Shown: positions 44,301 through 57,591, counted from the stretch's first letter. The stretch is 64,000 bases of DNA from Mytilus trossulus (GCF_036588685.1 NC_086375.1:48182955-48246954), one strand, 5' to 3'. Notes: a model not told the origin generated them from the letters alone. A program made the numbers and translations.

Positions 44301-47300
44301 GTTATAAAATCTTTGTATTGTGCTACCTTAAGCAACACTTTTTTGTTATTCAAGCAACACACATCACATTAAAACCCTGAACATTCTATATCAACAAGTT
44401 TCCTTCACCCTAAATCGCCTTATTAAATGTATGCACATGCATTTCAGAATAATGTCATATGTTTGGTTTCAAAACGGAAATGTTATCATTTTAATAGATC
44501 GTTTCTCTTCAACCATATACCTAAATATTTGATTAAAATATGTTTCATTATCTTTTTTTTACATTTATATATGAATAAATAAGAAACACTTCTAGCGAGA
44601 AAACCTCCAAAACGTTGTCGACGGTAATTATTCTTGTTGTTGCGTATGTTTATTGTCTTTATGTTATGCTAAAACACCATTGTACAAGGTAACAGGAGGG
44701 TTAAGCGCTCACAAACATGTTTAACGCCTCCATTTCCTTTATGTGCCTGTACAAAATTCAGAGGTTGTCGTTAGTTCTTGTCTCTCATATTTGTTTTTCG
44801 TTATTGTTGTGTTATAAAGTATAGACCGTTAGTTTCTCAATGTAATTGTTTCCTATTTTTCATGTTGCCTTGTATAGCCTTCTGTACGGTATGGGTTTTT
44901 CTAATTGTTGAAGAAATTACGGTTGCCTATAACTGCTTACATCCACTTCATTTGAATTTGGAGGGTAGTTGTCCAATTGGTAATCATACCACATTTCCTT
45001 ATTCTTCTATCAAATTATATGTTGTAATTTATTTACAATTGAATTCCGGTTGTAAATTGAATAGTGAATTACTTTTTATATTATTATCTTTATTCACGGG
45101 GACATATCAATAGCATACTCTTGTCATTAACATAACATACCCAGAAACATAATCACCAAAAATATACTGTCCAAAAAGACTTGAAAATGCCTTTCCCCTA
45201 TAGACATAGCCACCTACTACAGCATGTCCCATATCACCATGTGGGTAACTATATATAGGGCCCTCGTTATCTAAAAAACAATGAAGATCGAGCAAGAGTT
45301 GACTATACAGTGTTATACCATTAAAAAAATAGAATTGAAAGAGGAAGCTGTTCACGAAAGGTCAATATTGGCCCTACAATTTCATGAAATTTAAGTATAG
45401 TCATTATATATATTTGATTTACAAATATGCAAAAATACAGTCTGAATATGTGCATGTGTCTGTCTTTTCGGGAACCTGGCCAGAAGTTGTCTCTTGTCAA
45501 ATAGTTTTTTTTTTTAAATTTGGAGTAGTTGGTGTAGATCGAGGATCTTTGATAATGTTTGTCCAATCTATACACGTTTTGGGATAGTATATGTTAACCT
45601 TTAGATGTCTTCTGTATAGTTGGGTAACTATCTCATTTATATATGAACAACGCATTTGTAAACCAATATAGAATTAAATTCATAACAGTGTGGTCGACGG
45701 TAAAACGTTTGTTAGTAATTATACTGAAAAATTCACCTATAACTTACTTGTTTGTCGTTGGCGATGATGTTATGCTCACTCAGTCTATCAGAGGCCTTCG
45801 AGTGGTGATTTAAATAATCACTTGTTAACACATTTTGATACATAAAATAAACTTTCTTTTCACAAATCATTTAAGGAATTTGTTTTAAATATTTTTTTTA
45901 CCATCACTTACTTCAGTTTCACTTTTAAGAATGATAATGTTCAGAGCTGATAACAATAAATAATGATAAAAAAAAAGTTTATTCATTGTAAAAAAAAACT
46001 CAAACTTTTAAGTAATGGGGACCCGCGTTATTTCACAAAATATCTTATTGATTGAGAGAACAAAATCATTTAAGAGTGACCTTCTATTTATTCAATGCTT
46101 ACAGTTTTACCAATACAATACCGTAATTGCATGCAAAGTTTCACCAGGTTTAATCAAAATAGCTTTCTTATTATCCAATATAAACTTTCAAGTACGAAAA
46201 AGACAGGGCAGAAATATATTTTGTCTATATGTTATGTACTTGCACAACTTTTGAAAGTGGATTATGCATTCGTTCTAAAATAAGTTTTTAGACCAGATAA
46301 GAAAGTTAAAAGATGACATTATTCTACCGCAATTGTTAAATAGCTTTGACGTCCGAAAAAGATAATCAATCAACACATGCATTACAATTTTTAAAGACAG
46401 TATGTCATTCTTTTTTCAAAACACAAATTCCTGATTAGTATTTCGAATTATTTTATTTAGGCGTTGAGAACCTTTGGTGACCCCCCAGTTTAAATGTCTA
46501 TATACTAAGGACGTCGTGAGCAATGGGCGTTATAGACGAACGTTTGAACCTGATCTGTCCCAGTCAATGGGAAATTAAAGTGCGCCAATCAATGTCCACA
46601 GCCACACTGTTATGAATTCTATTCTAATTAAAATATAGATTTCTGATTACGTTATTCATATTCAACGCAAGTTATAAAGATATACTAGATTATTGCACAC
46701 TCGGAATGATTTTTACTAATATATGTCTTAGTTGAATAGAATTTGTTTCTGAACATCAAAAGCCAAATTCAAAAGTCTATTTTTGGGAAGATGTATTCGT
46801 TCCCTATATGGATATTTCGTAATGTATATAATTGGAATAGAGGGTTTGCCAATTAATGTACCAAAACTGTCCAGAGCAAACACTATGTCGAATATATGTT
46901 TGATTTATATAGGTTGGCATTTTAAGAATTTCATTTTTGTAACAAAGTTTAAACATTAGGATCCTTCTTCTTTAAACCAGTAATGACATTTTCTGGTATG
47001 TGTTAAAAAGAAATTTTGTATATACCTATTGTTTCATTTTTTGTTCTGTTAATTTTTTCAATAGAACCTTCAAAAATGTTCCATCCATAATTTTTCCCGG
47101 GTTTAATTAAGTTTATTTCTTCTGTATCTGTATCACCAACATCACCACAATATAGATAACCAGTGCCTGTAAACAGAAAGTAAAAAGCATTATTCTTTTT
47201 AAGGTATCGTCATACTATGCTGCTAATTAAAGATGATTTCTTTGAAAAGTAGTTCAGTATTCCGTATACCTTATATTTTGCTACAACGTACATTGAATTG

Positions 47301-50052
47301 TCGAAAAGTTAACAATATATGTATCTATATCGTTCTTTGCTGTTAGTGTGTTTGAGTTATTCGTTTCAACATCCATATCGATGCTAGGACTGATTAATAT
47401 AGGCATACTTACCAACTGTAAAACGTATTTAGATAAATACAGTTTTTGGTCAAGGTAGTTGGTTCTAGTCCAATCAATCTAATTAGAATATTGATCTCGA
47501 AATCAGAGATCAATATTTTAATTAGATTGTAGTCCAATCAACTTGAAACTTTGTACAAATGTTCTTCTAATTTTAATGCCAAATTAGAGTTTTGACCAAA
47601 ATTTCACGGTCCACTTGATTTGAAAATGAATGTGCGAGTTGGATGTCCGTGTACTATGGACACATTCTTGTTTTGTACTGTCCTTGTGTTAATGCATTGT
47701 ATAAGCGTTTTACATACCTTTATCAACACTACAGCGCCACATATTTCTGGCTCCTAGAGCAAATATTTCTGATCTCCACGATGCGTTTTCAACGAAAGGA
47801 TTGTTTTTAGGTATTGAGTAAAATAGAAGATGGTCATCCACTACTTCAGTCTCATCCACGTTGATTCGTAGAATTTTACCAAGTAGACTTGAACTACAAA
47901 AGAATATAATGTTCATACTAGATTTCTTTACCGACAAAAACATCTTGAAAACATCATCTGATCCTGAATTAGATTATAACAAAAAAAATCTATATTTTGG
48001 TGCTCGATCAAGATAGACTCGAAACGCATGAGATTTGTTTATTGTTGATAGCTTAACGTCCAGTGGCAAATATGTCGTACACGTATAGGATGAAAACAAA
48101 CTAAAAATCAATACAATAGGTAAATCCTGTAATAGAAATTGTCTGCGATGAAGGTCGGGGTATTTTGAACTGCCACTGGTAAATGCGTGTAAATTGACGT
48201 TTATTTTACTTGCAACAGGTCACCTTCTGACCCCTCAATTTTTTTCTTGCAAGGGTTCTTGCGACACATTTAGTCTCATCTTTTTTTAATTTGTTCGTAC
48301 TTACTTTCTTATGGGTGAACTAGATATTTTTCTTCAATATTTCACATTTTATTTGCTATGTACGATACAATATGTTTGGCAAAATTACACAATTCTTACC
48401 AAAACTTAAGTGCAAATCACATAAGCATACCTGCTCTGAGCAAACGATATATTTTTGTTGTCAAGTGATCCTCCATCTCCAATGGACACATACAATAATC
48501 CATCATTACCAAATAAAGCCTGTTGATATAAAAGGCTATCGAGTTATACTAGAGCGTCTATAACCCATATCAAAGTGGTAGATTGGTTATTGTTTTACTG
48601 TAGTTAAGCACATACTAGAAAACAGTTATTCATGTGGTATAGAGTTAACATGGGGTGATCATTTTCACACTCCCTCATTTTTAGTCATATTTTCCCACTT
48701 CTCACTTTTTCCTTTTTTCAAAGATCCCATATGTTTACTCCCTATTTCGTAAATTCCCATATGATTATACAGCCAGTTTATAAGACATGAGAGACGACGA
48801 TACACTCCATAAGAGACCATAGAATATCCCGAAAATGTATACTAGTATTAAAACAAATGGAGAAAAGGAAAGAATAGCCTCGAAAAGAAAGAAGAAAAAT
48901 CCCTTAGTGAGTTAACAAAGACACCAGAAACAACTATCCAACTACTTCAAAATCTTAACAGACGGAACACCCAAATACAGACACATACAAAATATGAACA
49001 AGGTACTGGAACGGTTTCAATGATTTATTGTAATATCATGCCTATTTCTGATCTAATGCTCTGATGCATATAACTTCTGTTATACTAGCTTTGTTTTGCT
49101 AATGCGACGTAAAGCAACCAACAATCAATCAATCTGTTATACTAAGAATAGAGTGTAACTATAAGTATAGCGGAATAGAACAGATCTTAAATCTTATATA
49201 CATGCATATATAACCATTAAAAGGTTTATTATTGTGTCATGTGTTTTTGCCAGAAAAATAGAATAAAAAATGTCTTAAAAATATGGACATTCCATGCATA
49301 TAAACCAAATGTAAGTCCTTCATATGATATATCACAATTCAAGAAGTACAAAAAAGTTTTTTTAACATACAGATAAACCATTTGTTTCAACAAAAACTTT
49401 TTGTATGAAGAGAAAGGTTTTACCGCTCAAATGTGTTGTAAAATTAAGTAGAAAATGCTGTAATAAAGTTACATTTTAGTAAAAAAAAAAAGTTAATTTA
49501 TATCATATGTCATTCTTCATGATCACATTACATCAGTAAAACATGGACATTTAACATATTTTTTTAAATGTTTACAAATATATATACCTGTCCACCATTC
49601 AACTTTTGGTTTGCCTGTTCAACAGCTAGAATTATATCTTCTTTCAGTAGATCTGGTCGGATTTCAAGTTTTGAAACGACAGCATATTCTTTTCCATTGA
49701 TTATACGAATACTATACGTAAATATCTGTTTATTACTGTGAAACTGTGGATGCAAGGCAATGCTTAGTAACCCTCTCTCATCCCAAATACTGTTAGAGAT
49801 GTGGACGTCATTTGTTAAGTTCACTAAAGGGTTTGATTCTCTCTTCCAATCTTTGGAGTATATATGTACAACTCCGGTTTGTTGTGCCACATAAAATTTT
49901 CCATTCACAGAATCCTGTTCTACAAACACAGGACTATTGATATCGCCCACTAGTTTTTTTAAACAGTAACAATCTTCCGATTTACACATGGATTCCAATG
50001 TTACAATCAACACGATCAATAGACGACGAAAACACATAATATTCACGTCCAT
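41359..50052 (-). CDS. HHIP-like protein, glucose/sorbosone-dehydrogenase-type beta-propeller
   Basis: Eight minus-strand exons, 50052-49588, 48519-48431, 47893-47718, 47166-47026, 45270-45141, 43548-43415, 42124-42064 and 41452-41359, join with consistent phases (0, 2, 1, 1, 2, 1, 2) to 429 residues. The start is the first ATG in frame (50052), opening a signal peptide ([17 protein letters not shown]). Family landmarks in order: [116 protein letters not shown]. These match the HHIPL1/HHIP propeller. The N-terminal cysteine-rich domain and C-terminal SRCR or EGF parts of relatives are absent. The His of the HNGG-type motif is Leu (LNGG), so enzyme activity is unlikely. The last exon encodes [10 protein letters not shown] then a hydrophobic run ([15 protein letters not shown]), suggesting a GPI signal or membrane tail. 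Role inferred: cell-surface binding protein. Confidence 0.87.
42690..43150 (-). repeat. Family B repeat in HHIP-like intron 6
   Basis: Inverted copy: GGCCATTAGTTTTCTCGTTT, CGGGGCCTTTTGTAGCTGAC, GGCTTTGCTCATTGTTGAAG, CCGTACGGTGACCTATAG and TCTCATTGGCAACAATACC. The upstream part (42836-42960) includes ATGTGCCTGTCCTAAGTCAG. The copy is among the best preserved of the family. Confidence 0.8.
43602..44331. mobile_element. TTAA-bounded non-autonomous DNA element, 730 bp
   Basis: TTAAGGTAGCACAATACAAA starts at 43602 and its reverse complement TTTGTATTGTGCTACCTTAA ends at 44331. Both outer edges are TTAA. Inverted similarity continues inward for about 25-35 bases and again further in (TCATTATGTAATCA and ATGCTGTAACTTTCTTA/AAGAAAGTAACAGCAT). 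There is no coding sequence. It lies in intron 5 of the HHIP-like gene, 54 bases from exon 6. Confidence 0.85.
44670..45010 (-). repeat. Diverged family B repeat in HHIP-like intron 5
   Basis: It contains AACATGTTTAACGCC, ATGTGCCTGTACAAAATTCAG, GAGGTTGTCGTTAG, CTAATTGTTGAAG and GTTGTCCAATTGGTAATC, in the same order as the better copy at 42690-43150. Confidence 0.7.
45600..47020. other. HHIP-like intron 4, nothing recognised
   Basis: No exon with matching phase is needed between 47026 and 45270, and none was found. Open frames at 46015-46283 lack support. A moderately GC-richer patch at 46475-46605 (GGACGTCGTGAGCAATGGGC) might be repeat sequence, but no second copy is seen. Confidence 0.4.
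47475..47529. mobile_element. 55-bp foldback with 9-bp target duplication
   Basis: Arms of 24 bases (CAATCTAATTAGAATATTGA..., one mismatch) are separated by 7 bases. TAGTCCAAT flanks the element on both sides (47466-47474 and 47530-47538). It lies in intron 3 of the HHIP-like gene. Confidence 0.75.
47950..48425. other. HHIP-like intron 2, nothing recognised
   Basis: The sequence between exon 3 and exon 2 is AT-rich and contains no additional in-phase exon or repeat recognised elsewhere in the window. Confidence 0.35.
48520..49587. other. HHIP-like intron 1, nothing recognised
   Basis: AT-rich intron with a short CAATCAATCAATC run at 49120-49133. Exons 1 and 2 join in phase 0 without a missing segment (LNGGQ followed by ALFGNDG, as in relatives), so no exon is expected here. 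Confidence 0.4.
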
Positions 50053-52145
50053 ATTTGTTCTTAATGAAGAATACAACAACAATAGTATAACAACAAATAT
50101 CTGAAGTAAATATGAGAACTAGTACACCTGTCCACTGATCCGGATCTTACCTTGTCATACAATATTCCGCACTTATTAAATAAAGTCAACGAGATTTTAA
50201 TCAATGATTAACTTTTTATCATAATCCTCTGTAATTGGAACAGCTGCCGTGTGGAATATCATAATCATATAGTCCTTCTAAAAAGATTTCTCAATAAATA
50301 TAAGAAGTCAACTAGAAGATTTTTTCAGCAAACACGAACACCATGTTTTACACGCTAAAATAGTTTTTCTAATGAGTTCAACCCTGGTTCATCTAATTTC
50401 ACTTAAAAAATCTAAGAGATGTTTAATTTCTTTCGGTTGAGTAAAGATTGCGAAACAATACAATCACATCTAATGTAATTTAAACAATTTGAATAAATCT
50501 GCAAAACAAGAGATATATAAATACATGTACTTTCGTTTTTACATTACTGATAAAGGTTAGTACGCTTTTAAATTACAGTTGTCATTATGCCTCGCACTTT
50601 CTCCTAAAGTGCAAACTTATAAATTAAATTCACGTTTAACAAATGATGAATATATAATTTGCTGTGATCTAAGTGTGCACTTTATTCAACAGAAAACGAT
50701 TTAATGTATCGGATATATTATGGAACACAGCGGCCTCGATTTCTTTTTCTGAAAGTCCGATTTTTATTATATTTGTTTAAGGGGGTCATATGCACAGTTC
50801 CTTATTTTATTCATATGGGGTCATGAACCCTGTGAGAGTTGAATGAGTAAGTACACTTTTTGCATGTAAAAATCCTTGCATCTGCTCTCTTAAGCTGATG
50901 CAAGATCTTATGATAGCAACATTGCTACCTCTAAATAACCTTATTTTCCAGAGTTTTATTCCAAATTTAGCATTGTACAATTCAACCCGGACAATTTTCC
51001 TTGCAGAACATACATATAGTATTAATTGTTGATGTATTCGTCCTGAAAATAAATGGAATATTTGCCAATGGACGTTAATCAAGCAACAATCAATGTATCT
51101 ATCACATTGCGATATTTGATTCATTTATATTTTTGCTACTTTTTTACTATTTGCTGTAATTCTATTTGTGCCTTTATGGTGTTAGTCGTTATTCTTTTTA
51201 TTGTTTGTGAACGTGAGTTTTTCGAAAGTTCATTGAACACTAAATATGATGTAATGACATTGAGAATGGAAATGTGGAATGTGTCAAAGAAATAACAACC
51301 CGACCTAAGAGCAAACAACTACGAACCTATTTTGTCAAAGACCAGAAAACATCAAATTGCAGACACTTGAAATTATTAGTCTGTCGTAAATGGTGTTTGG
51401 CATATATTAAGGTGGTGTCATTGTACGATGTGTTCTTCTCTGTTATGAGTACATTTCAGCATCAGTGTGCGCCTATGCTATGACGTGGCGTCCTTAACAT
51501 TTCTCAAAGATCTCCTCCTCCGAAACTGTTTGCCCAATTTAAATAGAATTTAAGATGTTTGATTCTTAGGGTAGCAGGCTTGCTTAAAGTTTATAAATTT
51601 TATTCCAATATTGGAATCAATGTCGCTACCATGATTAAAATAGGGTATATGACCTATAATGGTGTACTTTTTTTTAAATTGTTTTTTGGATGGAGAGTTG
51701 TCTCATTGGAACTCACACCACATCTTCCCACATCTATATATGGGTATTATGAAAATTTGGTAAACCATAAAAGATACAGAAAATCTGACTTCGCATAAAA
51801 CGACAATGACCTTGGTCTTTGACCCAAAACATATATGATTCTTTCCTTCTTTCCGATATCTTTAATCTGTATAATTTTCATTTGAATCAAGAAAGGTCAA
51901 ATCAAATTACCGTAACTTGAACTATGATTTATTGACAAAGAGAAAATCAATGGGCCTTTTTTCCCCTTCCATGTGCACAAATTTCAATCTTATATACATG
52001 GAGCAAAATATACTAAAGTTATGATCCAGAAAACATTTGATTCAGAAACACAGATGATATGATTACTAAATGCCATCGAAATTCTAAACATTCAAAGTTC
52101 TATAACAATTTTTATTACAGGAAGTCTTATTTCATAATAATAAAT
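50053..52145. other. Upstream flank of the HHIP-like gene
   Basis: Should contain the minus-strand 5' untranslated region and promoter, but no motif stands out. At about 51640-51745 an inverted family B tail is present (ATGACCTATAATGGTGTAC, TTGGATGGAGAGTTGTCTCA, CACCACATCTTCC). The open frames at 50807-51124 and 51053-51318 have no domain signature. Confidence 0.4.
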
Positions 52146-52149
52146 ATGC

Positions 52150-54660
52150 AGTCTTAACGAATGGAAACACTTGGGAAAACACAATATGTGCTCTCTAACT
52201 AATGGAAATAGTTGGGGAAACAAAATGTTCTCTTTTACTAATGGAAATACTTGGGGAAACACAATATGTGCTCTCTAACTAATGGAAATAGTTGGGGAAA
52301 CAAAATGTTCTCTTTTACTAATGGAAATACTTGGGGAAACACAATATGTGCTCTCTAACTAATGGAAATAGTTGGGGAAACAAAATGTTCTCTTTTACTA
52401 ATGGAAATACTTGGGGAAACACAATATGTGCTCTCTAACTAATGGAAATAGTTGGGGAAACAAAATGTTCTCTTTTACTAATGGAAATACTTGGGGAAAC
52501 ACAATATGTGCTCTCTAACTAATGGAAATACTTGGGGAAACAAAATGTTCTCTTTTACTAATGGAAATACTTGGGGAAACACAATATGTGCTCTCTAACT
52601 AATGGAAATACTTGGGGAAACAAAATGTTCTCTTTTACTAATGGAAATACTTGGGGAAACACAATATGTGCTCTCTAACTAATGGAAATACTTGGGGAAA
52701 CAAAATGTTCTCTTTTACTAATGGAAATACTTGGGGAAACACAATATGTGCTCTCTAACTAATGGAAATACTTGGGGAAACAAAATGTTCTCTTTTACTA
52801 ATGGAAATACTTGGGGAAACACAATATGTGCTCTCTAACTAATGGAAATACTTGGGGAAACAAAATGTTCTCTTTTACTAATGGAAATACTTGGGGAAAC
52901 ACAATATGTGCTCTCTAACTAATGGAAATACTTGGGGAAACAAAATGTTCTCTTTTACTAATGGAAATACTTGGGGAAACACAATATGTGCTCTCTAACT
53001 AATGGAAATAGTTGGGGAAACAAAATGTACTCTCTAACTAATGGAAATAGTTGGGGAAACACAATATGTGCTCTCTAACTAATGGAAATAGTTGGGGAAA
53101 CACAATATGTACTCTCTAACTAATGGAAATAGTTGGGGAAACACAATATGTACTCTCTAACTAATGGAAATAGTTGGGGAAACACAATATGTGCTCTCTA
53201 ACTAATGGAAATAGTTGGGGAAACACAATATGTACTCTCTAACTAATGGAAATAGTTGGGGAAACACAATATGTACTCTCTAACTAATGGAAATAGTTGG
53301 GGAAACACAATATGTGCTCTCTAACTAATGGAAATAGTTGGGGAAACACAATATGTACTCTCTAACTAATGGAAATAGTTGGGGAAACACAATATGTACT
53401 CTCTAACTAATGGAAATAGTTGGGGAAACACAATATGTGCTCTCTAACTAATGGAAATAGTTGGGGAAACACAATATGTACTCTCTAACTAATGGAAATA
53501 GTTGGGGAAACACAATATGTACTCTCTAACTAATGGAAATAGTTGGGGAAACACAATATGTACTCTCTAACTAATGGAAATAGTTGGGGAAACACAATAT
53601 GTACTCTCTAACTAATGGAAATAGTTGGGGAAACACAATATGTACTCTCTAACTAATGGAAATAGTTGGGGAAACACAATATGTACTCTCTAACTAATGG
53701 AAATAGTTGGGGAAACACAATATGTACTCTCTAACTAATGGAAATAGTTGGGGAAACAAAATGTTCTCTCTAACTAATGGAAATACTTGGGGAAACACAT
53801 TATGTGCTCTCTAACCAATAAAAGCACTAGGGGAAACACAGTGTGCTCTCTAACTAATGGAAATACTTGGGGAAACAAATTTTTCTCTTTTACTAATGAA
53901 AATACTTGGGGAAACACATTATGTGCTCTCTAACCAATAAAAGCACTAGGGGAAACACAGTGTGCTCTCTAACTAATGGAAATACTTGGGGAAACAAATT
54001 TTTCTCTTTTACTAATGAAAATACTTGGGGAAACACAATATGTGCTCTCTAACCAATAGAAGCACTCGGGGAAACACAGTGTGCTCTCTAACTAATGGAA
54101 ATACTTGTGGAAGCACAATGTGCTCTCTAACTAATGGAAATACTTGGGGAAACACAATGTGCTTTCTAACCAAAAGAAACATGTAAGAAACACCATGGGA
54201 TTCTTGACTACTAGTATTGGAAACACTTGGGAAAACACAATGGGCTATCTAACCAATAGAAGCATTTGTGAAATCACAATGGGTCTTCTAACCAAAAAAA
54301 ACATTTAGGAAAACACAATGGGCTCTCAAACTCATGGAAACACTTGGGAAAACGCCAAGTGGTCTCTATCTAGTTGCAACACTTTGGAAAACACAATGAA
54401 TTCATTTACTGATGGAAACACTTAGGAAAAATACAATGCACTCTCTAGCAAATAGAAACACTTAGGAAAACACAATGTACTGTCTTACCAATAGACACAT
54501 GTGAGGAAACACAATTTGCTCTCTAACTGATAGAAACACTTGGGAACACAATGGGCTCTGTAACTAGAAACACTTGGGAAAACACAATACATGCTTTATA
54601 GTTAACTGCAACACTTAGGAAAACCCAATATGTGCTCTTTTACTAATGGAAGCACTGGGG
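52150..54660 (+). repeat. Large minisatellite, 39-41 bp unit, with higher-order structure
   Basis: About 60 copies of CTCTCTAACTAATGGAAATA plus GTTGGGGAAACACAATATGT. From about 52190 to 53010 two unit types (39 and 41 bases; CTCTCTAACTAATGG and CTCTTTTACTAATGG) alternate in an exact 80-base dimer. From about 53060 to 53480 the dinucleotide after ATGT cycles GC, AC, AC in a 123-base trimer. From 53480 to 53740 a single type is homogeneous. From 53760 to 54660 copies are progressively diverged, the pattern expected at an ageing array edge. Confidence 0.95.
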
Positions 54661-57591
54661 AAAAACATGTTTTCACTAGTGTTTCCTTTGATAAGAGAGC
54701 ACAGTTGTTATTAAACAAGATTCCCTGTATTATGGATTGCAATAGAACTTTGAATGTTCAGAAAAGCACAATTCTTGATCAGAGTAAACAGGTGTTCTTG
54801 CTTCAAACCACAACATTGTTATTTTTCATTTTTTCATAATTCCCTAAAGACCTTTTAAAGCAACGAAGAGAGTTCAAAGAATCAACAGTTCTTACCTAAA
54901 ACTGGTAATCTACTATATTTAGAAAGGTTCCAGTGTTTCCAACTTCTAAAAAAAAATGCTATTTCCTGGAAGATTGGTGTTAAGTTGTGTACGGATTGAA
55001 GAAATACAACAACTTTTAACTTCAGTTTAACAAACAATCAAATGTAAGCTCTATCAACAGCTATATCAAAAATAGTCTCACATTCCTTGGAAGTATTGGA
55101 ACATGTGCATTAATTAGTCACATTCTAGTGCCCTTATTACACTTCTGTGGTTTTTTATTGTTATATAATATATATATATATGAAGATAGAAGCACAGTCT
55201 CTTTGTTCAATTCAAATTTTCACTACAAAGGTTCTAAGTTAGTCATCAGACTAGTAGACTAGTATAGTAGTCATTAAAAAAAAATAAAAATTGTTCAATA
55301 TTTTTTGAGCATTGAGCGTATACAAAACACAATGTTTATAAACTAAGTCACAATAACTGATATGTTTTCTACATTCTCTTCTACTCAAACACAACAAACA
55401 TTGTTTATAATAAAGGACATCTTTGTAATTTTGGCAATGGAAGACAATACTAAATAACAAATAATGTCTTAAGAAATGATTATATCACAGTATATCAAGA
55501 AAATGCATTAAAGACTCAAAAAGTCATGTTGCACAGAATGTTTCTTTAACAAAAAAGAATGGTCTATAATTACCATTTAAATCAATGAAAATAGAAAAAA
55601 AATGGGAAAAAGTATTTCAACAACTCCATATTGACATGAACACACCTACAATGGGTGTACAAACTTTAGAAATAAAATATCAACACAGAAATATGTCCAT
55701 TCTGTTCCTTTCAAATATATTTTTTAAAATTAGTGTATATAAGGAATATATTTCTGACTTTTTTTTTTACTGTGAAAAAATGGTTTCTTATTATGGCTAA
55801 TATCGAAAAAGTGTCTGCGAAATTAAGTTGGTAAACTTTAAATAATTATACATACCATGTCTGCTTTAAGTTCTGAACTACATTAGTTCCTCATTAAAAA
55901 AATCTACAGTTTGATAATTAATAATTCCAGACTAAAAATACTTTGGTTTCATTGGAAAACAAGAAAAAATCATGCCTATATTACACCTAATAATGAGATT
56001 TCTTGTATAAACATCATCACATTACATTCTTTCAAAAGGTTTTTAAGTTTACATAAAAACAAAGTAAATAAATCTAAAATAAAGCATAAATATATATAAA
56101 ACTTTTAAAATGTTACAATATAATGATAAAAAAACAGGGACGGAATGTGTCAATAATATCACAATAATCTACAAATGTTTAAAAGCATTTTGGCAAAATG
56201 TTTTGACTTAAATTAATATTGACTTTATAACATTATCTTTTTATCAACAAACATATACTCTTTAAATGGAAGTTCTTGAGTAATAACTATTTCATTATAA
56301 TTCTACCACTTCAATAGTTTAATTATTAACTCATATTGTAGTGACATGTTATTTTTTATCATTTTGAAAATGTTACTATATTTCATACAATTTCTCGTTT
56401 TTAATTTTACATGGCAAAAATTTGTCATATCAAAACATAAACTTATACAAACAGTATTAGACTTAAGTGCAAAAAGACAATTCGTAATGAACATTAACTC
56501 CAGGAAAATGTATGGTCTTTAATCCATATAAGTTCTCCTAAGTAAAACTGAATGACATAACAACAAAAACACAACAAAAAACAAAAATCCCTGAAGTAAA
56601 TTGTTCACAATGAGATATTAGGTAAAAATAAAATTCACAGGCAGTAATGATATGTTTCAAATTTTAAATTTTGAAGCTTTATGTACCAATAAAGTACGCA
56701 GTAATTCGTCAGTATGCTTTTTCAGGTTTCACATTACCAATGAAGTGTTTACATATCTTAACTCTTCAATTAAAAATTTGAACACAAATATAAACATATA
56801 CAATAAGTGTGCCACAACTGTTTATATTGTTAATGCTAGTTTAGTTTTTGGTCTTTAATGGAATATTGATAAACAGAGAAAACAGCAAATGTTCTTCATG
56901 ACCAAAAAAATGACAAACACAGCCATGTAAAATAAATTTTCTGGTTCTCAGACCCTAATGTCTAAATTATTAAGGCAGGAGGGTATTTAATTTTGGATTT
57001 ATATTGTTGACATCAAGCAGTATATTGACACACTGTATACACTGCTGTTAAAAAAATAGATATCAAGGGTCAATATAAAACATTTTGAAGGTCATCGAAC
57101 ACCATGGTCAAATGGAAAAAGATAAAAAGGCAAGCAATTGCCCAAATAACCTAGTAAATAAGTTGTCAAGGATGGATATGTCATATCCATTTTTTTCTAT
57201 TACATAATGGTGTTAAACAGCCCTTGATAAATCTACAATAAACTGTGGATGAAAATTGCTTTTTTATAAAAGATAAATAATCTGATGAATATGTTTTTTG
57301 ATCTGAACAATGGCAGTTTGTGTACGACCAGGTCTTTAGACATCCATGTAAAAGACCAACAATGAGGTACATATGCATGTGACAAGAAAGACCTTTCATC
57401 AAAATGATCGACATAATCATTTGGAGCAAAACACCAAAGAGCTATAACTCAGTTTGAGTTATTACTCTTTGATCAATTCAAAGGTGGTAAAATTAAACAA
57501 GACTCACTCTATTTATTTCTGTTCATTGATCGTTGTCAATACGAGTCAGCAGTGTATTTTTCAGAGATAGCGTTATCTGAGACCCAGAAAA
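54661..57591. other. AT-rich intergenic DNA
   Basis: No exon, repeat family or domain was recognised. It includes a short TA run near 55165-55180. Part may be a long 3' untranslated region of the tubulin-tyrosine ligase gene, which ends at 57626 on the minus strand. Confidence 0.4.

Noticed and set aside
50053-50082. Upstream extension of the HHIP-like start
   Set aside because: The first ten codons of that open frame begin with TTG, and the first ATG in frame is at 50052.
52150-54660. Regular direct repeats that might be mistaken for a CRISPR array
   Set aside because: There are no unique spacers; units are head-to-tail monomers in a eukaryotic genome. It is a minisatellite.
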